Assembly (NCBI GenBank): GCA_937884915.1
Contig: CALAAN010000287.1
Span: forward strand, 1-19,012
Reading direction: 5' to 3'
Length of the DNA: 19,012 nucleotides
DNA from: an uncultured Oscillibacter sp.
GTDB lineage: Bacteria; Bacillota; Clostridia; Oscillospirales; Oscillospiraceae
The notes below the pieces were generated by a model. The model searched no databases. It worked only from the letters and a program-made list of their open reading frames with translations, and was not told the origin of the DNA. Below, piece by piece: positions 7,424 through 13,251 of this stretch. Numbering within the stretch: the first letter of the stretch is position 1; each line of letters begins with the position of its first letter. A program made the position numbers and the translations under genes.

Positions 7424-8218
7424 TTAGGCAATGCCGCCGCCGTCCACGACGAGCGCCGCACCCGTGATCCAGGAGGCGAGGTCGGAGCAGAGGAACAGCA
7501 CGCCCTTAGCGATGTCTTCCGGCTGGCCGATGCGGGCAAGCGGACGGCCGCTGCCGCAGGACTTGAGGAACTCGTCGATATCGGCGTCGCTCTTGATCTC
7601 GCCGGTCTGGCGGCCTTCGCTGATCATCATGGCGGTCACGGTGTCGCCGGGGTTGATGGAGTTGACGCGGATGTTGTCCTTGCCGTGGTCGATGGCCATG
7701 GCGCGCGTCACGTTGACGATACCGCCCTTGACGGCGCAGTAGGCAGCCGCCTGGTCGCCGCCCTTGAGGCCCCAGCCCGAGCCGGTGTTGACGATGGAGC
7801 CGCCGCCGACCTTGCGCATCTCGGGGATGACGTGCTTGCTCATCAGGAACAGGCCCTTGAGACCCACATCAAGAACGAAGTCCCACTCTTTTTCGCTCAG
7901 CTCGTCGATGCACTTGCGCACCGTCACGCCGGCGTTGTTGTGCAGAATATCAATGCGGCCGAACTTGGCGACGATGGCGTTGACCGTGTCGATCACGCTC
8001 TGCTCGTTCGTCACGTCGCACTGAAAGAACGCGGCGTTGCGGCCGGCATCGCGCAGTTCCTGCGCGGCAGCCTCGGCCTTGGGGCTCACGTCGACGATGG
8101 CGACAGCCGCGCCGTAGGCGGACAACATCTGAGCAACGCCGAGGCCGATGCCCGAACCCGCGCCCGTGATGACCGCAACTTTGCCTGTCAGGTTTAACGG
8201 ATCAGATTTCTGGATCAT
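7424..8218 (-). CDS. SDR-family oxidoreductase, first gene of the sigma-54-controlled cluster
   Basis: A 264-residue classical SDR. It shows TGAGSGIG (18-25), Asp43 at the end of the second strand (NAD(H) preference), NNAG (94-97), Ser147 and Y160-x3-K164 (YCAVK), and ends VVDGGGIA. The usual VNLKG motif reads VGLKG (118-122), so the Asn of the Asn-Ser-Tyr-Lys tetrad is replaced by Gly119. That is unusual and may change activity or simply be compensated. The start chosen is ATG at 8218 because AAAGGAG lies 8 bases upstream. A TTG at 8236 would overlap that ribosome binding site. It is the promoter-proximal gene downstream of a sigma-54 promoter match. Fabricated-sounding names such as 3-oxoacyl-ACP reductase would be over-specific here. 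Confidence 0.9.
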   Translation of the reverse strand: MIQKSDPLNLTGKVAVITGAGSGIGLGVAQMLSAYGAAVAIVDVSPKAEAAAQELRDAGRNAAFFQCDVTNEQSVIDTVNAIVAKFGRIDILHNNAGVTVRKCIDELSEKEWDFVLDVGLKGLFLMSKHVIPEMRKVGGGSIVNTGSGWGLKGGDQAAAYCAVKGGIVNVTRAMAIDHGKDNIRVNSINPGDTVTAMMISEGRQTGEIKSDADIDEFLKSCGSGRPLARIGQPEDIAKGVLFLCSDLASWITGAALVVDGGGIA

Positions 8219-8283
8219 GGTATGGACTCCTTTCAAATGTCAGCGCCGGTTTCGCGCGGCACTATATTTACCGGTTTCCTACA

Positions 8284-8299
8284 AGCAAAGAGCGTACCA
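8284..8299 (-). promoter_or_regulatory. Sigma-54 (-24/-12) promoter for the SDR-gcvPA/PB-like-acoX-like-SDR cluster
   Basis: The minus strand reads TGGTAC-GCTCT-TTGCT, matching the sigma-54 consensus TGGYAC-N5-TTGCW at every defined position, including the GG and GC dinucleotides at their 10-base spacing. Transcription would begin near 8273, about 55 bases before the ATG of the first SDR gene. The divergent neighbour encodes a sigma-54-dependent activator, which strongly supports the assignment. Confidence 0.85.
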
Positions 8300-8331
8300 A
8301 CTTTTGCTGCTTTTGTCAAGTAAAGTAAATA

Positions 8332-8349
8332 TTTGTCGTAAAAGACAAA
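8332..8349. promoter_or_regulatory. Inverted repeat TTTGTC-N6-GACAAA, possible activator site
   Basis: A perfect 6-bp inverted repeat (8332-8337 and 8344-8349) lies about 60-75 bases upstream of the predicted sigma-54 start site. Similar half sites recur in the same gap: TTTTGTCAAG at 8311-8320, TTTGTCAAAA at 8441-8450, and the TGTCA cluster at 8473-8498. This fits an upstream activating sequence for the divergent activator. The spacing is a little closer than usual for such sites. Confidence 0.45.
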
Positions 8350-8472
8350 GATCAATCCAAATAATCATACGTCCCTCATAGAAACCCGCGAATATTGCCT
8401 TCAACTTTTTCATCTCAAGCATTCCATTTTCCATTTTTGTTTTGTCAAAATTCTTCATTTTTCTGCCATCCG

Positions 8473-8498
8473 TGTCAATGTGACAGACATTTGTGTCA
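8473..8498. promoter_or_regulatory. TGTCA-ATG-TGACA palindrome plus a third TGTCA half site
   Basis: TGTCA (8473-8477) and TGACA (8481-8485) form an inverted repeat around three bases, and another TGTCA follows at 8494-8498. The block sits about 200 bases upstream of the sigma-54 start site and directly upstream of the activator's own -35. It could serve both remote activation of the cluster and control of the activator gene. The rest of the 360-bp gap (8219-8578) holds only the promoters described, AT-rich sequence and a CCGGTTTC direct repeat in the cluster's leader. Confidence 0.4.
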
Positions 8499-8516
8499 AA
8501 TCCATGCCGTTTTTTC

Positions 8517-8545
8517 TTGCTTTTCCTGCCAAACCTTGCTATACT
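8517..8545 (+). promoter_or_regulatory. Sigma-A type promoter of the sigma-54 activator gene
   Basis: TTGCTT (8517-8522), a 17-base spacer and TATACT (8540-8545). Transcription would start near 8552. An ATG at 8480 in frame with the activator lies upstream of this promoter, which argues for the internal ATG at 8579 as the true start. Confidence 0.7.
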
Positions 8546-8578
8546 GACCCCAAGATCAGAGAGAAACGGGGCGGATTT

Positions 8579-10288
8579 ATGGATCTGACATTGTATCGTG
8601 CGGAGATTTCGCAGGTTTTGCAGATTATTCATCACTTATTTAATATAGAAGGCGCGGTTTTCGACGGCTCCGCCGTGCTGGTCACGGGCAGTCAGGGATA
8701 TCTTGAGCGCAAGGGCACAGCGGTGCACAAGCCGTCGATCATGGAAGTCATCGAAAATGACGAGGTCATCGTCCTGCGCCCGGGCGAGATGCGCTCGTGC
8801 ATCGGCTGCCGCTTCAGCGGCAACTGTCCGGCGACGCTCGAGCTCTTAAAGCGCATCGTCATCGACGGCACGCCCGTTGGCGTTCTGTCATTTTCCGCGT
8901 TTTCTGAGAGCGCGCACGACCGCATCGCCGAGCAGATGGACTACTTTGAGCGCATCATGGTCGACTTTTCCGACCTTCTGGCCACGCTCATCAAAAACGC
9001 CCACGCGGGCGACGCCTCGATCTTTGAAAAGCAGTTCACCGCGCTCACATCGCTTGTCTCCGAGGGGCTTCTTCTCGTGAACGCCCGCGGCGAGATCATC
9101 GCAAGCAACGGCCCCGCGCTCGCGATGCTCAGCGGCAGCTGCCTCACCTCGATCCACGACTTTCTCCCCCGCGAGCTGAGCGCCGAAGTGCTCAGCGCCC
9201 AGCCGGTGCAGAACCAGAGCGTCCCCCTGCGCCCCGACTGCGAGCTCACGCTCACATCCATCCCCATCCTGGGCGCGGACGGCTCGAACGAGGGCGCGGC
9301 CCTGCGCCTGAGCGCCAAGTCCGGCCCCATCCTGCCCCCCACGCGCCATGTCGACGCCAGCCGCATGCGCGGCAGCGGCACGCAGATGGCGAGCGTCCGC
9401 CGCCGGATGAACAAGATTCTGAACAGCCCCTCGTCGGTCTACATCTCCGGCGAGACCGGCACGGGCAAGGGCCTTCTCGCCCGCGCCATCCACTACGAGA
9501 GCAACCGCCGCGACAAGCCGTTCGTCATCATCAGCTGCGCCAACATCCCCGAAACGCTCTTTGAAAGCGAGCTGTTCGGCTACGAGGGCGGCGCGTTCAC
9601 CGGCGCGCTCAAATCCGGCAAGCAGGGCAAAATGGAGCTGGCCGAGGGCGGCACGCTCTTTCTCGACGAGATCAGCGAGATGCCGATGAGCATGCAGGCA
9701 AAGCTGCTGACCGTTTTGCAGGACCGTCAGTTCGAGCGCGTGGGCGGCACGCGCCCCATCCCACTCAACACGCGCATTATCTCCGCCTCGAACGCCGACA
9801 TCCGCCAGCGCATCGCCGAGGGGCGCTTCCGCGCCGACCTCTTCTACCGGCTCAACGTCATTGATATGGAGATGTGCCCGCTGCGCGAACGCCTCGAAGA
9901 CCTGCCGGAGCTGCTTGAGGCGTTCTTGCAGAAGTTCAACCACCAGCTCGGCGCTTCTGTCGAGGGCTTCAGCGACGAGGTACTCGCACTCTTTCGCCGC
10001 TACAGCTGGCCCGGCAACGTCCGCCAGCTTGAAAACATCGTCGAATACTGCGTCAACATGGCCGAGGGCAGCATCGTCCAGCCCGACGACCTGCCGCCCT
10101 CGTTCCTGCGCGAGCTCGAACAGCAGCCTCTCCCCGCCCTTAAAGAAGCCGAAGGCAGCGTCATCCGCGACCTGCTCAATCAGTACGGCTGGGACAGCGC
10201 CGGCAAAGCCCGCGCCGCCCAGGCCCTCGGCATCAGCGTCCGCACCCTCTACCGCAAAATGGAACAAGCCCACCTGACAGAAAAATAA
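8579..10288 (+). CDS. Sigma-54-dependent transcriptional activator (Cys-rich sensor, PAS, AAA+, Fis-type HTH)
   Basis: A 569-residue activator of sigma-54 RNA polymerase. The N-terminal region (about 1-140) is a sensor-like domain with CIGCRFSGNC (C74, C77, C83) followed by a VGVLSFSAF strand. A PAS-like segment follows (about 146-230, LLLVNARGEIIASNGPAL). The AAA+ domain shows Walker A GETGTGKG (291-298; Gly where Glu is more usual at the end), the sigma-54 contact loop GAFTGA (338-343), Walker B GGTLFLDE (357-364) and the RFRADLFYRLNV arginine-finger region. The C-terminus has a Fis-type helix-turn-helix (AQALGISVRTLYRKM). There is no receiver domain, so signalling is probably by ligand or redox at the N-terminus. 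It is divergent from the SDR/P-protein-like cluster, its probable target. The start at 8579 lies just after a TATACT promoter; the ribosome site (GGGGCGG) is modest. Confidence 0.93.
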   Translation: MDLTLYRAEISQVLQIIHHLFNIEGAVFDGSAVLVTGSQGYLERKGTAVHKPSIMEVIENDEVIVLRPGEMRSCIGCRFSGNCPATLELLKRIVIDGTPVGVLSFSAFSESAHDRIAEQMDYFERIMVDFSDLLATLIKNAHAGDASIFEKQFTALTSLVSEGLLLVNARGEIIASNGPALAMLSGSCLTSIHDFLPRELSAEVLSAQPVQNQSVPLRPDCELTLTSIPILGADGSNEGAALRLSAKSGPILPPTRHVDASRMRGSGTQMASVRRRMNKILNSPSSVYISGETGTGKGLLARAIHYESNRRDKPFVIISCANIPETLFESELFGYEGGAFTGALKSGKQGKMELAEGGTLFLDEISEMPMSMQAKLLTVLQDRQFERVGGTRPIPLNTRIISASNADIRQRIAEGRFRADLFYRLNVIDMEMCPLRERLEDLPELLEAFLQKFNHQLGASVEGFSDEVLALFRRYSWPGNVRQLENIVEYCVNMAEGSIVQPDDLPPSFLRELEQQPLPALKEAEGSVIRDLLNQYGWDSAGKARAAQALGISVRTLYRKMEQAHLTEK

Positions 10289-10309
10289 GGAAAATCGTCC
10301 CCCGCCGTC

Positions 10310-10554
10310 TTTGCCGTCTACGACGGCAAACAGGCCCCGAACCGCCGCATTCGCTGCCTTACGGCAGCGAACAGGCCAAATCCCCCGTGCCGCCTTTGCT
10401 GCCTCCGGCAGCAAACAGGCCCCCGCACTTAAAATCGACGCAGATACCTTCGTTCCGCACCCGCCGCATTTTCTGCCCTCACGGGCAGAAAACAGGCTCC
10501 CCGCGCCGCGCACGGCGCAAAGCGTCGCAGACTTTGCCGCCCGCAGGCGGCAAA
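10310..10554. repeat. Array of five covarying short hairpins
   Basis: Five perfect stem-loops sit at 10310-10330 (9 bp, loop TAC), 10350-10371 (9 bp, loop TTAC), 10395-10415 (9 bp, loop TCC), 10469-10492 (10 bp, loop TCAC) and 10533-10554 (9 bp, loop CGCA). The left arms are TTTGCCGTC, TTCGCTGCC, TTTGCTGCC, TTTTCTGCCC and TTTGCCGCC. Each is matched by its exact reverse complement, so differences between units are compensated. The first four are followed by CAGGC, and most are preceded by CCGCC or CCGCCGCA. Starts are 40, 45, 74 and 64 bases apart. A further 6-bp GCGCCG/CGGCGC stem lies at 10503-10518. None has a following T-run. The array starts 21 bases after the activator stop codon. Confidence 0.8.
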
Positions 10555-10577
10555 TAATCTTAATCATTTTTCCGACG

Positions 10578-10692
10578 TCACCGTCGTGGCGTTACGATTC
10601 CCGCGCCCTTTCAGGCGCGCCAATCGTGCCACTTCCTCGAAACCGGCTCGCTTCATCCGCCACTGGCGGCGCTTCGCCGATTTCCATGCGCG
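10578..10692. repeat. 115-bp direct repeat, copy 1
   Basis: Starts TCACCGTCGTGGC and ends GATTTCCATGCGCG. It aligns without gaps to 10720-10834 with six mismatches. It can fold into two successive imperfect hairpins: GTGGCG...CGATT...GCGCC with its complements, then GAAACCGGC...CCGCC with GGCGG...GCCGATTTC. No convincing gene lies within the repeat. Confidence 0.85.
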
Positions 10693-10719
10693 TCGGAAAA
10701 ATTCTTCTCACTCCGCAGT

Positions 10720-10834
10720 TCACCGTCGTGGCATTACGATTCCCGCGCCCTTCTGGGCGCGCCAATCGTGCCACTTCCTCGAAACCGGCTCGCTTCATCC
10801 GCCACCGGCGGCGCTTCGCCGATTTCCGTGCGCG
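10720..10834. repeat. 115-bp direct repeat, copy 2
   Basis: Second copy, offset exactly 142 bp from copy 1. Here the first hairpin is better paired: GTGGCA/TGCCAC, CGATT/AATCG and GCGCCC/GGGCGC with loop TTCT. Most of the six differences fall in or next to loops or restore pairing. A small stem CGCGCC-TAC-GGCGCG follows at 10831-10845. Together with the hairpin array this fills the gene-free stretch 10289-10916. Confidence 0.85.
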
Positions 10835-10871
10835 CCTACGGCGCGTGCGCTGCCGCGGAGCGCAACCCCCT

Positions 10872-10913
10872 CAAAAAAGAGAGGCTGGCCCATAGGCCAG
10901 CCTCTCTTTTTTG
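10872..10913. terminator. Bidirectional intrinsic terminator
   Basis: GAGAGGCTGGCC (10879-10890), loop CATA, and GGCCAGCCTCTC (10895-10906) form a 12-bp GC-rich stem with A6 before and T6 after. It begins 3 bases beyond the stop of the minus-strand lipid kinase gene and can also stop plus-strand transcripts coming from the activator side. Confidence 0.93.
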
Positions 10914-10916
10914 AAG

Positions 10917-11813
10917 TTACAGCAGCATCGTGACCCCATTCTCCTCGATCCCGATCTCCACGACCGGCGCGCCGGGGTCGTACTCGCCGTCGAGCGTCCA
11001 GGGGATGTCCTCGGCCGTCTCCGCCGTGACGTGTTTGACGTGGCGGAAGATCAGCCCCTCGGAGTCGTAGTAGTCCTTGTTGATGAGCGCCAGAATGAGC
11101 GCCTGCATCGCCGCGGGCGTTCTCGGCACGGGCACGAGCAGCAGCTCGAACTTGCCGTCGTCGAACGACACCTCGTCGGGCGAGAGCTTCATCAGCCCCG
11201 CGATCGACGTCGAATTGCTGATCGCGCCGAAGAGATACTCCCCGTCGAAGACCTCGTCATCCGCCGTGATCTTCATGCGGTATGGGCAGAGCGTGTCGAG
11301 ATTCTTGACGCCCTCTAAAAGATACGCAAAGTGCCCGAACATATTCTTAATGTCCTGCTGGACGGTGTAGGTCGTTTTCGTAAACGCGCCGAACGAGGCG
11401 ACATAGACAAAATTCCGCTCACCGAATTTGCCCACGTCCAGCGATCTCGGCTTCATACGCATGGCGGAGGCCGCCGCCTCGGCGGGGTTCGACGAGATAT
11501 TCAGGCTCGCGGCAAAATCGTTCGTGCTGCCGCCGGGCAGATAGCTCACGAGCGGGCGGTATTCCTGCGGGATGCGCATCACGCCGTTCACCGTTTCGTT
11601 GAGCGTGCCGTCGCCGCCGTGGCAGACGACGACGTCGAATTCCGGCCCGAGCGATTCGGCGAGCTCCGTCGCCTCGCCGCGGTGCGTGGTCTTGCGCACA
11701 GAGACGAGATAGCCGGCCTCGGAATAGATCGCGGCGGCGTCAAACAGCGGCGCAAGGGATTTGGTCTTTCCCGCGCGGGGATTGACGATAAAGAGCAGCT
11801 TTTTGTCGTCCAT
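10917..11813 (-). CDS. Diacylglycerol kinase family lipid kinase (YegS/DgkB-like)
   Basis: A 298-residue soluble lipid kinase that phosphorylates diacylglycerol or a related lipid with ATP at the membrane surface. Diagnostic are IVNPRAGK (9-16), the catalytic nucleotide loop GGDGTLNE (66-73) and LPGGSTNDFA (92-101, equivalent of the family GTxNDFA motif). A C-terminal beta-rich domain contains DGEYLFGAISNS and ends with the typical LDGEYDPG. Length is normal for the family. The start is set by GAGGAGG 7 bases upstream. It is a single-gene unit with its own promoter (11939-11967) and terminator (10872-10913). DgkB-type recycling of diacylglycerol is plausible, but the exact lipid is not determined by these motifs. 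Confidence 0.92.
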   Translation of the reverse strand: MDDKKLLFIVNPRAGKTKSLAPLFDAAAIYSEAGYLVSVRKTTHRGEATELAESLGPEFDVVVCHGGDGTLNETVNGVMRIPQEYRPLVSYLPGGSTNDFAASLNISSNPAEAAASAMRMKPRSLDVGKFGERNFVYVASFGAFTKTTYTVQQDIKNMFGHFAYLLEGVKNLDTLCPYRMKITADDEVFDGEYLFGAISNSTSIAGLMKLSPDEVSFDDGKFELLLVPVPRTPAAMQALILALINKDYYDSEGLIFRHVKHVTAETAEDIPWTLDGEYDPGAPVVEIGIEENGVTMLL

Positions 11814-11912
11814 GGGTTCCTCCTCGTTTGCTCTTCACAGCATCAGACCGGCAAAGCACCCTGCGCCCTGTCGGTCAAAATCACCCTCTGCCCAAAAAGT
11901 CAAGTTCTGTTC

Positions 11913-11937
11913 ATCTTCATTAACAGAGAGTGAAGAT
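11913..11937. repeat. Inverted repeat at the lipid-kinase transcription start
   Basis: ATCTTCA (11913-11919) and TGAAGAT (11931-11937) are 7-bp arms around an 11-base spacer. The repeat overlaps the expected start site of the minus-strand promoter at 11939-11967. It could be an operator or a leader hairpin; no regulator is identified. Confidence 0.35.
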
Positions 11938-11938
11938 T

Positions 11939-11967
11939 ATCATAACACACGAAATGAGCGGTTGCAA
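11939..11967 (-). promoter_or_regulatory. Sigma-A type promoter of the lipid kinase gene
   Basis: On the minus strand, TTGCAA (11967-11962), a 17-base spacer and TATGAT (11944-11939). TTGCAA is its own reverse complement and could also act as a -35 toward the plus-strand transporter, but the -10 at matching distance on that side (TAAGCT) is poor. Confidence 0.7.
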
Positions 11968-12035
11968 TTCCCAGCAAAAAATAGTAAGCTAATTTTGACG
12001 TACAATTAACGGATTCTGCCCAAAGGGGGAAGCGC

Positions 12036-13244
12036 ATGAAAAACAAAACCTATCTGCACCTCGGCGTGACGCTGATCGTCTCGGCCTGCGCGGTGCTGAT
12101 GTTTTACGACACCTTTTTCCAGTCCCGCGTGCTGCTGGACTTTTTCGACAAGCTGATGAGCGTGCTCTCGCCGGTCATCTACGGCCTTGTGTTCGCATAC
12201 CTGCTCGCCCCCATCGTCGACTTTTTCGACCGCGGCATCCAGAAGGTGCTGCCGAAGGTCAAGTCCTCGCTCGTCCGGGGGCTGAGCATCCTCGTCACGT
12301 GGATCTGTGTCATCGCCCTCATCTACCTGATGTTCAGCATTCTCATCCCCGAGCTGGTCGACAGCACGAAGACGCTGGCCGACAACTTTGAAAGCTATTA
12401 TAAAACCGTCTACAACTGGGTCAACAGCCTTGTGGAAAATCAGACGATCTTCTCCGACGACATCTACTCCGATCAGGTGCTCTCCGCGCTCAACGGCTAC
12501 TACGACAAGCTCGTCAAGTGGATCACCGACACGGTCATCCCGCAGGCGCAGGTCGCGATCGTCGCCGTGACCGGCGGCATCTGGAGCGTCGTCATCTTCC
12601 TCAAAAATCTGCTGATTGGCATGATGATCTCGGTGTACCTGCTCGCGCGCAAGGAGAGCTTTGCCAAGCAGTCGAAGAAGATCCTCTACGCCATTCTGCC
12701 CGAAACGCCGTACCGCCGCACGCTGCGCGCCGTGTCCGAGGCCGACCGCATCTTCAGCGGCTTCGTGCGCGGAAAGCTGCTCGACTCGCTCATCATCGGC
12801 ATCCTCTGCTTCATCTGCTGCTCGATCTTCAAGTTCCCGTATACGCCGATCATCTCGGTGTTCGTGGGCGTCACGAACATCATCCCGATCTTCGGTCCGT
12901 TCCTCGGCGCCATCCCGAGCGCGTTCCTCATTCTGCTCGTCAGTCCCAAGCAGTGCCTTTACTTCATTCTCTTCATCATCGCATTGCAGCAGTTCGACGG
13001 CAATATTCTGGGGCCGAAAATCCTCGGCAAATCCACTGGTATTTCGAGCTTCTGGGTCATCGTGGCCATCGTGGTCGGCGGCGGCTTCGGCGGGGTGCTC
13101 GGCATGTTCCTCGGCGTTCCGATCTTCGCGTGCATCAGCTCGCTTGTGAACTGGTTCACGAACCGCAGCCTCACGAAAAAGGGCGTGACGGACGACGCGA
13201 TGTTCGCCCCCGCGCCTGCGCCGCTTGATGAAAAAAAGGACTGA
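12036..13244 (+). CDS. AI-2E family transporter (PerM/TqsA/YdiK-like membrane protein)
   Basis: A 402-residue polytopic membrane protein of the AI-2E transporter family (formerly PerM/UPF0118). The N-terminal pair of membrane segments (about 8-26 and 38-65) is followed by a third hydrophobic segment (about 84-105), a hydrophilic stretch (about 110-165), and the conserved C-terminal half. That half contains GVTNIIPIFGPFLGAIP, LQQFDGNILGPKILGKSTGI and GGVLGMFLGVPIFA, the family hallmarks. Members export autoinducer-2 (TqsA) or have other small-molecule or Na+/H+ roles, so the substrate is open. AAAGGGGG precedes the ATG by a normal distance. The DUF3810 gene begins 7 bases after its stop, indicating an operon. 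The charged tail DEKKD is typical of a cytoplasmic end. Confidence 0.92.
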   Translation: MKNKTYLHLGVTLIVSACAVLMFYDTFFQSRVLLDFFDKLMSVLSPVIYGLVFAYLLAPIVDFFDRGIQKVLPKVKSSLVRGLSILVTWICVIALIYLMFSILIPELVDSTKTLADNFESYYKTVYNWVNSLVENQTIFSDDIYSDQVLSALNGYYDKLVKWITDTVIPQAQVAIVAVTGGIWSVVIFLKNLLIGMMISVYLLARKESFAKQSKKILYAILPETPYRRTLRAVSEADRIFSGFVRGKLLDSLIIGILCFICCSIFKFPYTPIISVFVGVTNIIPIFGPFLGAIPSAFLILLVSPKQCLYFILFIIALQQFDGNILGPKILGKSTGISSFWVIVAIVVGGGFGGVLGMFLGVPIFACISSLVNWFTNRSLTKKGVTDDAMFAPAPAPLDEKKD

Positions 13245-13251
13245 TCTCCCC

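Noticed and set aside
5944..7467. Long plus-strand open frame (about 500 residues) opposite the GcvPA-like gene
   Set aside because: It is antisense to a gene with clear family motifs. The translation has no recognisable domain, and high GC makes such opposite frames common here. The same applies to 4491-6152 and 8888-10567.
8480..8578. Upstream ATG giving the sigma-54 activator 33 extra residues
   Set aside because: It lies upstream of the TTGCTT-17-TATACT promoter, and the added residues do not look like part of the sensor domain.
8219..8578. Glycine riboswitch upstream of the gcvPA/gcvPB-like genes
   Set aside because: I saw no paired glycine-aptamer-like core in the leader. The predicted transcript leader is only about 55 bases, too short for one, and a sigma-54 promoter explains regulation.
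10310..10554. CRISPR array or integron attC cassette sites
   Set aside because: Units are short palindromes with different sequences and irregular spacing. There are no unique spacers, cas genes or integrase, and the stems are perfect rather than bulged as in attC.
10311..10895. Long open frame (about 194 residues) across the repeat region
   Set aside because: It spans the hairpins and both 115-bp repeats, is Arg/Pro/Ala-rich low-complexity sequence, and has no ribosome site. It is a GC-rich shadow, not a gene.
10917..11813. Assigning the lipid kinase as a specific DgkB or sphingosine kinase
   Set aside because: The motifs define the family but not the lipid substrate.
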